In this document: in pieces, positions 9,361 to 18,940 of the stretch | Numbering within the stretch: the first letter of the stretch is position 1 | How the letters are laid out: every line of letters starts with the position of its first letter | Source of the DNA: Chloroflexota bacterium | GTDB taxonomy: Bacteria > Chloroflexota > Dehalococcoidia > Lucifugimonadales > JADFKI01 | DNA length: 64,000 bases | Assembly (NCBI GenBank): GCA_009840355.1 | Contig: VXNZ01000012.1 | Coordinates: forward strand, 41,426-105,425 | Reading direction: 5' to 3' | The notes under the pieces: model-generated | Told to the model about the DNA's origin: nothing | Databases searched by the model: none | What the model saw: only the letters and a program-made list of their open reading frames with translations | Program-made: the position numbers and the translations under genes

Positions 9361-10233
9361 TCACGAGGCGAGCGCGAGCACGAAAAGTCCGGCTAGCGTG
9401 ATGCACAGCCCGACCCATTGGCTGAAGGCGAGCCGTTCGCGGAACAGGATTATCCCTCCAAGCATCGGGATGAGCGGATAGGAAATAGATGCGGCGGCGA
9501 CAATCGAAATGACGCCCACTTCCGTGCCTCTGGCGTAGGCGAACATGCCGCCCATTTCCACAATGCCGGCGAATGCCATAAGCAGCGCGAGGGCGATTGT
9601 TACGCCCTTCAATGTCCACTGCCGCATTGCGATTGTGAGGGGAATGAACAACGCTGTGCTGACAACGCGCGTTATGAACACCGGCAAGAACCAGCCAAGC
9701 TCCCGCGACATTATGCCGAGCGCGTAACTTAATCCGCCTAGTCCGACCATCGTTACGATTGCCAGCACCGCGCCAAGCCCGATGAGTCTGCCACCAGTGG
9801 ACAGGCTGCGCGGATCGAACGAAGCAAGCACCACTCCTCCCACGCTACACACCGCGCCCATCGCCTGCCACAGGCTAAGCCGTTCCCCGGCAAACACAAC
9901 AGCCAGCCCAATAAGAATGATGGCATACGACGACACAATGGGACTGACGACTGCAACAGGACCTTCAACGAGCGCGCGGTAGAAGGCGACATACACCAGC
10001 ACGCCGCCAGCGGACATTGCGCCAAGTATAGCCCAATGCTGCCACTTCAACGCGCCGGGCTCAAAGACGATAACGAAGTACCCAGCCACAGCTACTACAG
10101 AGGCCAGATGCACGCCCGTCGCGGTTCGGAGCACGCCGACGCGTTTGGACGCCGCAGCCGCGATGAAGTCGGCAATGCCCCAACCTGCAGCCGCCAGCAG
10201 TCCGAAAACTACACTGGCCGCTACCGCGCTCAT
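9361..10233 (-). CDS. EamA/DMT family membrane transporter
   Basis: A 290-aa integral membrane protein with about ten hydrophobic segments arranged as two five-helix EamA repeats. The conserved YVAFYRALVEGP and VSPIVSSYAIILIGLA stretches sit in repeat one and related ones (ISIVAAASISYPLIPML) in repeat two. DMT transporters usually export metabolites or amino acids by proton exchange; the cargo is not readable. No transport partner genes are adjacent. It is separated from the nfo-like gene upstream by 60 bases on the same strand. Confidence 0.85.
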   Translation of the reverse strand: MSAVAASVVFGLLAAAGWGIADFIAAAASKRVGVLRTATGVHLASVVAVAGYFVIVFEPGALKWQHWAILGAMSAGGVLVYVAFYRALVEGPVAVVSPIVSSYAIILIGLAVVFAGERLSLWQAMGAVCSVGGVVLASFDPRSLSTGGRLIGLGAVLAIVTMVGLGGLSYALGIMSRELGWFLPVFITRVVSTALFIPLTIAMRQWTLKGVTIALALLMAFAGIVEMGGMFAYARGTEVGVISIVAAASISYPLIPMLGGIILFRERLAFSQWVGLCITLAGLFVLALAS

Positions 10234-10292
10234 CCGGCGCCGCGCTCAGTAATAGTCTGTGCCCGCAAAGGCAGAATTGCCAACATCGCTTC

Positions 10293-11153
10293 CTATCGCT
10301 GCGCCACTGCCGCCAGCCTTGCGCGTATGTCCTTCAGGCGGTCGAGATTCGGCCTGTCCGGACCCTTCCTGTTCTCGCCGGGCACTTCCAGCAGGAACGG
10401 CACATCGGCGAACGCGGGATGCGCCATAATCGCCTCGAATCCTTCGATGCCGATGAAGCCCTCGCCGATGTTTTCGTGGCGGTCAATGCCGGAGCCGAGC
10501 TCCACCTTGGAGTCGTTGGCGTGTACCACGACGAGCCTCTCCAACCCGATTTCGGTGTCGAACTCTTCCATAGTCTTCTCAATGCCATCCGGCTCGGCGA
10601 GGTTGTAGCCAGCGGCGAAGGCGTGCTCTGTGTCGAGGCATACAGTCAGGCGCGGCGAATCAACGGCTTTTATCATCCTGCCAATCTCGTCGAATGACGC
10701 GCCAATCTGCGCGTTCAATCCCGCGCAGTTCTCGATTATCAGCTGCACATCGTAATCCGTGTTGTCCAGCACTGTGTATAGCACACCCATCGCCTGCTCG
10801 AATATCACATCGAAGCCGACGCCCTTGTGGCTGCCGGAGTGGAATATGACGCCTCGCGCGCCAATTTGCGCCGCCGCGTTCATGTGGTTGATGAGCGAGT
10901 CGATAGATTTCTCCACGAGCTCCGGCTTGCCACCAATGTTGACCAGATACGACCCGTGCAGGAATGTAGAGTGGATACCTTCTGCCGCCGCCTGCTCGCG
11001 GTATGACTCCGCCTTCTCGTCAGGTATCGGCTTGAACTTCCAGCCGCGCGGTGATGACGCGAAGAGCTGTATCGCCTCCGCACCGATGGCAGTCGCGCGC
11101 CCGACCGCCTTGTCCACGCCGCCCGCCGCCGACACATGCGCCCCCAATTCCAT
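10293..11153 (-). CDS. nfo: Deoxyribonuclease IV (AP endonuclease)
   Basis: A 286-aa TIM-barrel AP endonuclease of the Nfo family, which cuts DNA at abasic sites in base excision repair using three zinc ions. Seen are the N-terminal LGAHVSAAGG, FHSGSHKG, LIIENCAG, CLDTEHAFAAGY, VVHANDSK and DRHENIGEG segments that carry the metal-binding His, Asp and Glu residues. A few ligand-neighbouring residues differ from E. coli (CLDTEHAF for CLDTCHAF). The ATG at 11153 is preferred because GGAGGTT lies 4 to 6 bases before it; an in-frame ATG at 11165 falls in that ribosome site. Confidence 0.92.
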   Translation of the reverse strand: MELGAHVSAAGGVDKAVGRATAIGAEAIQLFASSPRGWKFKPIPDEKAESYREQAAAEGIHSTFLHGSYLVNIGGKPELVEKSIDSLINHMNAAAQIGARGVIFHSGSHKGVGFDVIFEQAMGVLYTVLDNTDYDVQLIIENCAGLNAQIGASFDEIGRMIKAVDSPRLTVCLDTEHAFAAGYNLAEPDGIEKTMEEFDTEIGLERLVVVHANDSKVELGSGIDRHENIGEGFIGIEGFEAIMAHPAFADVPFLLEVPGENRKGPDRPNLDRLKDIRARLAAVAQR

Positions 11154-11478
11154 CTGAACCTCCATGGCTACCTGACGCCGCCTTGCTCATACATACATAG
11201 GTTTGAAGTGCGAGCGTGGCGCGTTCGCCTGTACCCTGACTCTTCCTATCCTAGCGATACCCTAGTGATGGGAGTAGTTTAGCTGTCCGCGTTCTTGCCC
11301 ACACTATATGGTAGCACTGCGGTATATAGGCGCAAGGAGTTTCCGGCGGTCGTAAGTTCAGATTGTAGTGGTTCGATTTACCAAGAGCGCGGAGTATGTC
11401 CTCCTTCATTCAACCTTCGCAACAGGCGACCTTCGCAATAGGCGCAATAGAATTTTGTTGGGGATTATTGGCGGACAA
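11154..11478. other. Spacer between nfo and GMC gene
   Basis: About 325 bases without a convincing gene. A short imperfect direct repeat (ACCTTCGCAACAGGCG and ACCTTCGCAATAGGCG, near 11412-11445) is the only structure noticed. No terminator with a U tract was found. Confidence 0.5.
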
Positions 11479-13026
11479 TTAGCGGCCTTCCTTGATGAAG
11501 TCGGCGGCTTTCTCGCCTATCATAATTGTAGTGGCGTTGGTGTTGGCGCGGATGCAATCCGGCATGACAGATGCGTCCGCAACACGCAGGCACTCGACGC
11601 CCTTGACTTTGAGGTATTGGTCGACGACTGCCATTGGGTCGGAGTCGGGGCCCATCTTGCAGGTGCCGGATACATGGTGCGATGTGCCGGAGTTCCGCCG
11701 CAGCCATTCGTTGAGCAGATCGTCCGATTGCAATTCTTCGTCGCTGGGCATAATCCTGTCTAGCAGCAAGTCGGAGAAACTGGAATTCTCGGCAATGCGC
11801 ACGCCCAGTCGTATCGCCTCTCGCATGCGACGCAGGTCTTCCTCTTCCTGATAGTAATTGTAGTTGAGGTTCGGCTGCGCGTGCGGGTCGGTCGATTGAA
11901 GCGTCAGTTCGCCTTCGCCAAGCGCCAATTGCAGGCTTGCGCTGAAACCTATGTAGTTCAGGTCTTCGTCAATATCAATATGCGCCGGGCGGTGCTCGCT
12001 GGTCATCAGCATCGGGCTAAGCTGCATGTCGTTGCGCAAGTCGGAGCCTTCGACCGTGTAGCGCAAGCCGACCTGGATCGTGGGCGCTTGCACATCGGGA
12101 GGATCTCCGACGGCGTGGTAGAGCGCGGCCGCGGCGGGATGGTCGCGCAGGTTTTGTCCGACGCCCGGCAAGTCATGCACGACTTCGATGCCGAAGCTTT
12201 GCAGATGCTCAGCAGGACCGATGCCCGACAACATCAGCAATTGCGGAGACGCAATCGCGCCGCTGCACACAATAATCTCGCCACCCTGCACGGTAAACGC
12301 TTCGCCGCCGCTTTCGGCTTCGATGCCCACGGCACGATTGCCCTCAAAGATAATTCGCCGCGCGGTAACGCTGCCGCGAATGGTCAAGTTCAGGCGATGG
12401 CGCGCCATGTTCAGGTAGTTGATGGCGTTGCTCATCCGAATGCCGTCGATGTTGTTGCGCGCGCGCGGCGAGACGCCGGTGGATTCGGGATGATTCTGGT
12501 CTTCGTCTATCCGGAAGCCTTCGTCCACGCATGCGCTCTCGAACGCGACCGCGTGCGGCATCCATTCGCCTCGAGGCGGACGGCGCACCGGCACGGGACC
12601 TTCCGAGCCGTGGAAGTCGTCACCTCCAAAGTCGAGGTCGGTCTCCATCTTATTGAAGTACGGCAGAACGCTGGTGAAACTCCACTCGTCGTTGCCCCAC
12701 TCCGCCCAGCGGTCGTAGTCTTCGGGGATGCCGCGGAACAGCACTTGCCCGTTCACGGCGCTCGAACCGCCCGTCGCCCTGCCGCGCGGTATTTCCAGGT
12801 CGGTCTGCTCGTCCGTAATCTTCGCGCGGTATGCCCAGCTGTGCGGGCCGTACGCCGACAACCAGACATTGTTGCCCAACTTCAGGTCGTCCGGCAGCCG
12901 GTCGAATTCCGGATAGTCGGGACCTGCCTCCAACAGCAGTACCGACCGCTCCGGGTCTTCCGAAAGGCGTGTCGCGATTGCGCAGCCTGCCGAGCCGCCG
13001 CCAACAACGATGTAGTCGTACTTCAT
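11479..13026 (-). CDS. GMC family FAD oxidoreductase (choline dehydrogenase-like)
   Basis: A 515-aa flavoprotein of the glucose-methanol-choline oxidoreductase family. The N-terminus has the FAD dinucleotide motif VVGGGSAGCAIA and LLLEAGPDYP. The GMC signatures follow: GRATGGSSAVNGQ (about residue 85) and GAIASPQLLMLSGIG (about 255). The active-site His lies in GTSHHVSGTCKMG. GMC enzymes oxidise alcohols and similar groups. A second 515-aa paralogue lies at 43975-45522 with the same motif order. No dedicated electron acceptor gene is adjacent. Confidence 0.92.
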   Translation of the reverse strand: MKYDYIVVGGGSAGCAIATRLSEDPERSVLLLEAGPDYPEFDRLPDDLKLGNNVWLSAYGPHSWAYRAKITDEQTDLEIPRGRATGGSSAVNGQVLFRGIPEDYDRWAEWGNDEWSFTSVLPYFNKMETDLDFGGDDFHGSEGPVPVRRPPRGEWMPHAVAFESACVDEGFRIDEDQNHPESTGVSPRARNNIDGIRMSNAINYLNMARHRLNLTIRGSVTARRIIFEGNRAVGIEAESGGEAFTVQGGEIIVCSGAIASPQLLMLSGIGPAEHLQSFGIEVVHDLPGVGQNLRDHPAAAALYHAVGDPPDVQAPTIQVGLRYTVEGSDLRNDMQLSPMLMTSEHRPAHIDIDEDLNYIGFSASLQLALGEGELTLQSTDPHAQPNLNYNYYQEEEDLRRMREAIRLGVRIAENSSFSDLLLDRIMPSDEELQSDDLLNEWLRRNSGTSHHVSGTCKMGPDSDPMAVVDQYLKVKGVECLRVADASVMPDCIRANTNATTIMIGEKAADFIKEGR

Positions 13027-13099
13027 GGAAAAACCTCCCTGCTCTACTTGCCATCTGAGCAGACTATATTATCAACGCAAATGAAGCGCAACCGTCGGT

Positions 13100-13315
13100 G
13101 TGCTTACTGATGGCGTCAAAGCAGAGATAGATGATGATCTGTCGGGCGTGCTGCGAGACATTCGCGACGAAGCGCGCGAACTCGCCGAAACACTCATGTG
13201 GCGCGCTTCACCAGCGGTAGCAATCAAAATCCCAAAATCGCGTGATAATATCATGCTCGCACGCGAATTTGGTGAAGACATGGAAATATCGCTCTTTTGG
13301 ACTGATGCATCATGA
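13100..13315 (+). CDS. Small hypothetical protein, coupled to membrane gene
   Basis: A 71-aa acidic, mostly helical predicted protein starting with GTG (VLTDGVKAEIDDDL). I do not recognise it. The case for it being real is that its stop overlaps the ATG of the next gene by 4 bases (ATGA). Against it, no clear ribosome site precedes the GTG, and a reverse-strand open frame covers the same bases. No membrane segment is present. Confidence 0.4.
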   Translation: MLTDGVKAEIDDDLSGVLRDIRDEARELAETLMWRASPAVAIKIPKSRDNIMLAREFGEDMEISLFWTDAS

Positions 13316-13920
13316 TACATAAAGACAACTGGGCCTTAAACATAACAATATCCCTATTGGCTGCTATTCTTTGCAGCGCCGGGGCGGTATTGCTGTTAGA
13401 CATATTCGGTCCATATTTCGATCGCCCCTTTGTGGAGAAAACCCTAGTTGGAGCGCTACCAATCGGGATCGCACTTGCGCTATTCTTCGGGCTGCGGTCG
13501 TTGGCGCGCTCGAGATTCCTTGGCACAGGCATCAAGATGATTGTGTTAGACATAGCAATTGTTCTTTTTGTCGCCGTTCTCCAAAGTAGTGAGTTAGTGT
13601 TTATAGTTATCGGAAGTGACGTAGATTTCATACGCCTTGTGAGACAGACTATTATCCGTGCAGTAATGCTTGGAATCGCGCTTGGGTTGTTCTTCGGGTT
13701 ACGGCTTTTGGCAAGCAAATTGATTGTAAGTATTCTCAACAACTTACAGGTCAGCCAGATCCAACGGCGTCTAATCCATTTCCCTTTCAACACCGCGTGC
13801 AGTCCTTCGTGCCTGTCCCGCAACAGCCAGACGTCGAAGGGCGGGTTTGCGCTCTCGTGGTTCGCCCTTCAGCAGGACCAGGACTATCATCACGAACGGA
13901 TTGTGGGCAACGCACTATAA
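13312..13920 (+). CDS. Hypothetical four-helix membrane protein
   Basis: A 202-aa predicted protein with four hydrophobic segments at about residues 8-30, 44-63, 74-97 and 108-131. Two similar half-repeats are visible: ALPIGIALALFFGLRSLA and AVMLGIALGLFFGLRLLA. The family is unknown to me. The last 50 or so residues are Ser/Gln/His-rich and overlap a degenerate palindromic repeat (13855-13899), so the natural C-terminus may have been lost or altered. It overlaps the 71-aa gene upstream by 4 bases. Confidence 0.5.
   Translation: MIHKDNWALNITISLLAAILCSAGAVLLLDIFGPYFDRPFVEKTLVGALPIGIALALFFGLRSLARSRFLGTGIKMIVLDIAIVLFVAVLQSSELVFIVIGSDVDFIRLVRQTIIRAVMLGIALGLFFGLRLLASKLIVSILNNLQVSQIQRRLIHFPFNTACSPSCLSRNSQTSKGGFALSWFALQQDQDYHHERIVGNAL
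13855..13899. repeat. Degenerate REP-like palindromic repeat
   Basis: The stretch CGTGGTTCGCCCTTC ... ATCACGAACGG resembles the dispersed palindrome seen in many bacterial genomes (arms like CCGTTCGTGGT, core GCCCTTCGACAGG). The arms CGTGGT and ATCACG can pair. The family resemblance is from memory and unverified. Confidence 0.4.
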
Positions 13921-13941
13921 CCCGAAAGCCCTGCTTTCGGG
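13921..13941. terminator. Perfect hairpin after the membrane-protein gene
   Basis: CCCGAAAGC and GCTTTCGGG pair perfectly around a 3-base loop, starting right after the stop codon at 13920. No U tract follows on either strand, so it may act only as an RNA 3' end stabiliser. Confidence 0.4.
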
Positions 13942-14047
13942 ACTTGTCGATTAGGAAACATCGCGCAATTCTGTTATTCTGACACTGATACTGCAAATAT
14001 AATGCAGCGTTCGTTCACGCCGACAAGTGTAATAAGGAGCGGCTTCA

Positions 14048-14959
14048 ATGGCAGTACGAACCGTAGCGATTCTCAGTCCCGGGGATATGGGCGCAGGCGT
14101 GGGATACGCGCTCGGTCAGAACGAATTCGATGTCATCACTTGCCTTCGCGGCAGGAGCGACCGCACGCGGCGACTTGCGGGGGACGCTCATTTCCGCGAT
14201 ATTCCCACGTTGGGCTTACTGGTCGAACAAGCAGATCTGATATTGTCCATTCTCGTGCCGTCGCAGGCAGTTTCGGTGGCGGAACAGGTTGCCGCAGCGA
14301 TGCGCGCCACAGGCAAGCATTCCGTGTACGCCGACTGCAACGCTATATCGCCGCAGACAACGCGTCAGATTGAGAGCATAATCACCGGCGCGGGCGGGCA
14401 GTATGTGGACGGCGGGATAATCGGCGGCTCCCCAACGCGCGGCGCTCCGCCACGATTCTACGTATCCGGCAAGCACACCGATGTCGTCGCGGAATTGGAC
14501 GGCAAGGGCATCACAGTCAAGCCCATCGGCGAGGAGATTGGCAAGGGTTCGGGCATAAAGATGTGCTACGCCGCGCTGACCAAAGGCACATCCACGCTGC
14601 AGATTGCTCTGCTTTCCGCCGCGGAGTCGATGAACTTGACAGACGAGTTAGTCGCAGAGTTCGAGTTCAGCCAGCCAGCCGCGCTCAAGCAGATGAACAG
14701 CGGAATATCGCGCCTACCGCCGAATGCGCACCGCTGGATCGGCGAGATGGAAGAGATCGCGTCCACCTTCGAGGCGCTGGGGATAACTCCGTCGTTCCAC
14801 CAAGGCGCGGCGGAAATATACCGGCTGCTGAGCGGCACGCCGTACGCCGACGAGACGCCCGAGACCGTTGACAAAGACCGCCCGACCAACGACACGATCC
14901 GCGCCGTCGTGGATTTGGTGAAGTCTGACATGTCCGCCGGCGAACAGGCGGCAGACTAG
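14048..14959 (+). CDS. NAD(P)-binding dehydrogenase with DUF1932 C-terminal domain
   Basis: A 303-aa protein of the 6-phosphogluconate/beta-hydroxyacid dehydrogenase superfamily. The N-terminal Rossmann motif is degenerate at the start (AILSPGDMGAGVGYAL), and the domain ends near VDGGIIGGSP. The helical C-terminal half matches the DUF1932 type (GSGIKMCYAALTKGT with the conserved Lys). The substrate is unknown. A perfect TATAAT lies at 13998-14003. An AAGGAG site precedes the ATG. It is followed 13 bases later by a zinc alcohol dehydrogenase on the same strand, so a shared catabolic role is plausible. Confidence 0.82.
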   Translation: MAVRTVAILSPGDMGAGVGYALGQNEFDVITCLRGRSDRTRRLAGDAHFRDIPTLGLLVEQADLILSILVPSQAVSVAEQVAAAMRATGKHSVYADCNAISPQTTRQIESIITGAGGQYVDGGIIGGSPTRGAPPRFYVSGKHTDVVAELDGKGITVKPIGEEIGKGSGIKMCYAALTKGTSTLQIALLSAAESMNLTDELVAEFEFSQPAALKQMNSGISRLPPNAHRWIGEMEEIASTFEALGITPSFHQGAAEIYRLLSGTPYADETPETVDKDRPTNDTIRAVVDLVKSDMSAGEQAAD

Positions 14960-14972
14960 CTCGCGGCAACTG

Positions 14973-16019
14973 ATGGCAACGATGCAAGCGCTAGTCGTAA
15001 ACTCGCAGTCCGACGCGCCACGCCTAGAACAACGCGAGTTGCCGATGCCGGTGCCTAAGCCGCATGAAATCGTGGTGCGCGTGGCGGCGTGCGGCATCTG
15101 CTACCACGATGTTGCGGTGGTCAACGGCACGCTGCGGCGCGGCGTCAAGCCCGATGTCGTGCTGGGACACGAAGTTTCCGGCTATGTGCACGAAGTGGGC
15201 GATGGTGTAACGGCAATTCAGCCGGGCGAGCGCGTCGTTACCGCGCTAACGACATTCTGCGGCGAATGCCTGCGATGCACAGCGGGCAATCAATATCGCT
15301 GCGTGCGCGGACGCGGCTTCGGGCACGGTCTCGACGGCGGGTTCGCGCAATACATGCTCGTCCCCGAAGCGAGCGCAATCCCAATCCCCGACAACATTGA
15401 CATCGTTGACGCCGCCCTGTTCGGCTGCCCCATCGGTGTGGCGATAAACGCACTCGAAGATGCCGCTCAATTACGCTCCGGCGAGACTGCGCTGGTAGTA
15501 GGCGCGGGCGGCGGGCTAGGCGTACATCTAGCGCAAGTTGCGGCGGCGATGGGCGCGCGTGTCTTCGCCATTACCACATCGCCCGACAAACTCGGCGCAC
15601 TAGAAACACTGCAAGGCGTAGAGGCACTCCTAGCTGAGAGCGAGCTGGACTTCTCCGAAATCGTGCTGGCACTAACCGAAGACAACGGCGCGGATGTGGT
15701 GCTCAACCCGGTCGGGTCTGCGCTGTTCAACTCGTGCCTTGCGAGCATGGCGCAGTTCGGCAGGATGGTTGTGCTTGGGGAAGTGGCAGGTCGTGCCGCG
15801 CGCTTCAATCTCGCCGAGCTGCTATTTCGCGACGCTATCATCACCGGCGCAACCGGCGCATCGCCACGCCACATCTACAAGGCGATTGACCTGGTATCGA
15901 GCGGCGCAGTGCAACCAGTCGTCTCACAGCAATGCATATTTGACGATGCGGCGATGGCGATCGAAGATATGCAGGCGGCGCGTACTTTCGGACGGGTGGC
16001 AATTATACCGCCTGCCTAG
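14973..16019 (+). CDS. Zinc-dependent alcohol dehydrogenase
   Basis: A 348-aa medium-chain dehydrogenase. Catalytic zinc residues are visible in ACGICYHD and LGHEVSG (GHE), and four cysteines for the structural zinc in the CGECLRCTAGNQYRC segment (about residues 93-107). The NAD(P)-binding motif VVGAGGGLGVHLAQVAAAMG is near residue 175. It oxidises an alcohol or related substrate that is not readable from sequence. It sits directly behind the DUF1932 dehydrogenase gene, likely in one operon, and converges on secF. Confidence 0.9.
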   Translation: MATMQALVVNSQSDAPRLEQRELPMPVPKPHEIVVRVAACGICYHDVAVVNGTLRRGVKPDVVLGHEVSGYVHEVGDGVTAIQPGERVVTALTTFCGECLRCTAGNQYRCVRGRGFGHGLDGGFAQYMLVPEASAIPIPDNIDIVDAALFGCPIGVAINALEDAAQLRSGETALVVGAGGGLGVHLAQVAAAMGARVFAITTSPDKLGALETLQGVEALLAESELDFSEIVLALTEDNGADVVLNPVGSALFNSCLASMAQFGRMVVLGEVAGRAARFNLAELLFRDAIITGATGASPRHIYKAIDLVSSGAVQPVVSQQCIFDDAAMAIEDMQAARTFGRVAIIPPA

Positions 16020-16052
16020 TGAATGCAATAGGACTTGCACCGACGGTCAGAC

Positions 16053-16991
16053 TTACGCCGTAGCGGACCGTCTGAATGGCAGCAACCTGCCAAAATCGCC
16101 GTTTTCCCAGACTACGAGCATTTGGCTTGCCACTGCTATGGAGCTGTATGTTCCTGCTACTACGCCAATTATCAGCACTATTAGGAAGGTCCGTATGGTT
16201 GCGCCGCCGAATAGCAGTAGCGCCATTAGCACGATTAGCAGCGTTAGGCTTGTGTTCAGAGATCGGCCTATCGTCTCCGATATGCTCACATTCACATTCT
16301 GGTCGAAGCCGCGATTACCGTAGTTCGTAACATTTTCGCGCAGGCGGTCAAACACGACGATGGTGTCGTTCACGCTGTAGCCGATGACAGTCAGCACCGC
16401 GACTAGGAACATCGTGTTGACTTCGAGTCCCATCAGGTTGCCCAGAATGGCGAAAATGCCCACGACGATTACGAGGTCATGCACAAGCGCGACGAGCGCG
16501 GCTAATCCGTAGCGGAACGGTCGCGGAACGCTGCGGAATGCCCACCACAGGTAGATAAATATACCCACCGCCGCCGCGATTACCGCATACGCGCCGTTCA
16601 AAATCGTCTCACGCGCCACCACGGGCGACACAAGGTCGGACGACAGCACTTCGATGCCATCGGGCGACAGACTCGACTCAAGTGCGCTCAGTATGCCTTC
16701 CCGTTCGCTGGCGGAGAGTTGGCGTGTCCGCAGGAAGTAGGTATTGTCGCCGAAGCTCTGCACCGTCGAATCGACTTCGCCCAGGCTCGCCAGCTGCGAT
16801 CTAAGCTCCTGCTGCGTCACTTCCTTGGAAAAGGCAAGCGTCATCGTGGAGCCGCCCCTGAAGTCGATACCTGCTCGCAAGCCCGGGTTGATTATGAGGA
16901 ACACCACGCCCGGCAATATTACGATAAACGAAAACAGGAAAAACCAGTTTCTCTTGCCTACAAAGTCCAATTTGTCGCTCCTGACGGACAA
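16053..16991 (-). CDS. secF: Protein translocase subunit SecF
   Basis: A 312-aa membrane protein of the RND-like SecDF complex, which uses the proton gradient to pull secreted proteins across the membrane after SecYEG/SecA. It has an N-terminal helix, the GIDFRGGSTMTLAFS signature, a small periplasmic domain and five C-terminal helices including GYSVNDTIVVFDRLREN. Length is normal. It follows secD on the same strand with about 77 bases between. A GACGGTC/GACCGTC hairpin overlaps its stop codon without a U tract. Confidence 0.96.
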   Translation of the reverse strand: MSVRSDKLDFVGKRNWFFLFSFIVILPGVVFLIINPGLRAGIDFRGGSTMTLAFSKEVTQQELRSQLASLGEVDSTVQSFGDNTYFLRTRQLSASEREGILSALESSLSPDGIEVLSSDLVSPVVARETILNGAYAVIAAAVGIFIYLWWAFRSVPRPFRYGLAALVALVHDLVIVVGIFAILGNLMGLEVNTMFLVAVLTVIGYSVNDTIVVFDRLRENVTNYGNRGFDQNVNVSISETIGRSLNTSLTLLIVLMALLLFGGATIRTFLIVLIIGVVAGTYSSIAVASQMLVVWENGDFGRLLPFRRSATA

Positions 16992-17068
16992 TTTTACCCG
17001 TTGAGTTCAATTATTCCAATGCGTCCGGCCTCTTGGACTCGGATGCGCCGCTACCGTATAAGCAAGCA

Positions 17069-18940
17069 TTAGCCGCGCTGAACGGCTGCCGCTGCCGGCT
17101 GCTGCGGCAGTTCGGAGGCGCCGGTTGGTACGAATGCGCCCAGCAGCCGCGAGAGCCTGGTCGTCGCGATGACGCGCAGTATCGTCCTGCTCACGACGAT
17201 TGCGGAGAACATACTGACCATCACGCCGATTGCCAGCGTCGCCGCGAAGCCCTGCACTATCGTCGTGCCGAGCTGGTTCGAGAAGTAGTACAGAATCGCG
17301 CAGGTTATCAGCGTGGACACATTGCTGTCGCGAATGGCGGGCCAAGCGCGGTTGAAGCCGATATTTATCGCGCTGATAAGCGTGCGCCCACTGCGCAACT
17401 CGTCCTTCATGCGCTCGAATATCAGCACATTCGCGTCCACCGCCATACCTACTGACAGAATCGTCGCAGCCACGCCCGACAGCGTGAGCGTAACGGGCAT
17501 CAGCTTGAAGATTGCCAAGACGAGTGCAGCGTAAATGAGCAGGGCGACCGATGCCACGAGGCCCGGTACGCGGTAGTACAGCGTCATAAATAGGAAGACG
17601 AGCGCCAAACCGACCGCGCCGGCGACCACGCTCTTCGCAAGCGAGTCCGCACCCAAGATGGCGTCAACGCTGCGGCGCTGCAATAGGGTAATCGGGAATG
17701 GCAGACGACCGCCTTCGAGCAGCAGCGAAATGTCTTGCGCGCGTTCCAAGGTGAAACCACCTTCAATGATCGCCGTACCAGTGGTGATAGGCTGGCGCAC
17801 GACCGGCGCAATCAGCTCTTCACCGTCTAGGAAGATAGCAATGGAATCGGTAGGGCTGCCCGCAATCTCGGTAGTCTTCTCACCGAACAAGCGCGTGCCA
17901 AGCGAGTCGAACTCCAAGTTGATGATGGGTTGGTCGCTCTGCGCATGCAGGCTGGCGTACGCCCTCGACAGGTTGTCTCCGCCAAGCCCGAAGTCTTCAT
18001 CCACGCGGCCCGGCTGCTCTATGAATGTTACGGTCGCCGCATCGCCGACTTTGGCTTGCGCGGTGGCAAGGTCGTCCGGTTCGACGGGTTCCGGCGCCTC
18101 GTCGGGGTCTGCCGGCAGTTCCGGCGATGGCTGCGGGTACGGGAATACATACTGATTCGTGCCTTCCAGCTTGCTTATGCCCGGAGGCGCTACCACGTAG
18201 TCGAGAAACTCGTTGCCGGCGATGGTAAGGGTGAAGCTTGGCAGAAATCCCGCCTGCAACTGGCTCTGGTATGTGAATATGTTCGCTGTGGCAGCCGCAA
18301 TCGAGAACTCTTGCAGTAGATTGGCGTGAACCTGATCGAACTTCGCCGCGCCCTCCTCCGTGAACTCCACGATGATGACAGGGATTTCCAAGTCCGCATT
18401 CTCTGTGCTTTCAGACGCCTCGCCGCTTTCAGTATCGCTTTCGGGCAGCAATTCTTCCGGGAGTTGCTGCGCGGATACACTGACCACATCTTCGTCGGTA
18501 ATGATGCCCTCGGTGGCTAGATTGCGCGGCGGGCTGACTCTGCGATGCTTGAATTCAAGCTGAGCCGTCTCGCCGATAATGGCTTCCGCACGTTCGGGGT
18601 CGGCAACGCCCGGCAGCTGGATAAGCAGCCTATCTTCGCCGAGAATCTGAATGATAGGTTCGCCCAAGCCGGAGGAGTTTACACGCCGCTCGATGATGCG
18701 CTTCAGGCTTTCCATATCATCGGCGTTGGGCGGCTGCGGTTCGCCGCCATCTTCCGCGATAGGTTCGGCGCGATAGACCAGATGGCTGCCGCCCTGCAAG
18801 TCGAGCCCAAGGCTCAACCCGAGGAATGTATCGCCGCCTCGCTGAAAGCCGCCAAGATTGATCGTCTGGAAGCCGAGCAACAGCCCGGCGCCCACAACCA
18901 GCAGCAAAATCAAAATCAACGCTCTTGCGTTCCTACGCAC
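17069..18940 (-). CDS. secD: Protein translocase subunit SecD
   Basis: A 623-aa partner of SecF. The first helix is followed by LGLDLQGGSHLVYR, then the large periplasmic region, and five helices with AVGLALVFLFMTLYYR and GMAVDANVLIFERMKDEL. An acidic Pro-rich insertion (PELPADPDEAPEPVEPDD) interrupts the periplasmic part. The start chosen is GTG at 18940, with GGAGGT 4 bases upstream; the frame continues 13 codons further. This GTG overlaps the end of the CCA-adding enzyme gene by 8 bases, so the three genes cca-secD-secF form one unit. Confidence 0.95.
   Translation of the reverse strand: MRRNARALILILLLVVGAGLLLGFQTINLGGFQRGGDTFLGLSLGLDLQGGSHLVYRAEPIAEDGGEPQPPNADDMESLKRIIERRVNSSGLGEPIIQILGEDRLLIQLPGVADPERAEAIIGETAQLEFKHRRVSPPRNLATEGIITDEDVVSVSAQQLPEELLPESDTESGEASESTENADLEIPVIIVEFTEEGAAKFDQVHANLLQEFSIAAATANIFTYQSQLQAGFLPSFTLTIAGNEFLDYVVAPPGISKLEGTNQYVFPYPQPSPELPADPDEAPEPVEPDDLATAQAKVGDAATVTFIEQPGRVDEDFGLGGDNLSRAYASLHAQSDQPIINLEFDSLGTRLFGEKTTEIAGSPTDSIAIFLDGEELIAPVVRQPITTGTAIIEGGFTLERAQDISLLLEGGRLPFPITLLQRRSVDAILGADSLAKSVVAGAVGLALVFLFMTLYYRVPGLVASVALLIYAALVLAIFKLMPVTLTLSGVAATILSVGMAVDANVLIFERMKDELRSGRTLISAINIGFNRAWPAIRDSNVSTLITCAILYYFSNQLGTTIVQGFAATLAIGVMVSMFSAIVVSRTILRVIATTRLSRLLGAFVPTGASELPQQPAAAAVQRG

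Noticed and set aside
11881..13110. 409-codon plus-strand open frame opposite the GMC gene
   Set aside because: It has no ribosome site and no family pattern, and the opposite frame is a clear GMC oxidoreductase.
13787..13996. 69-codon minus-strand frame with several Cys
   Set aside because: It covers the REP-like repeat and the hairpin behind the unknown membrane-protein gene; no family pattern.
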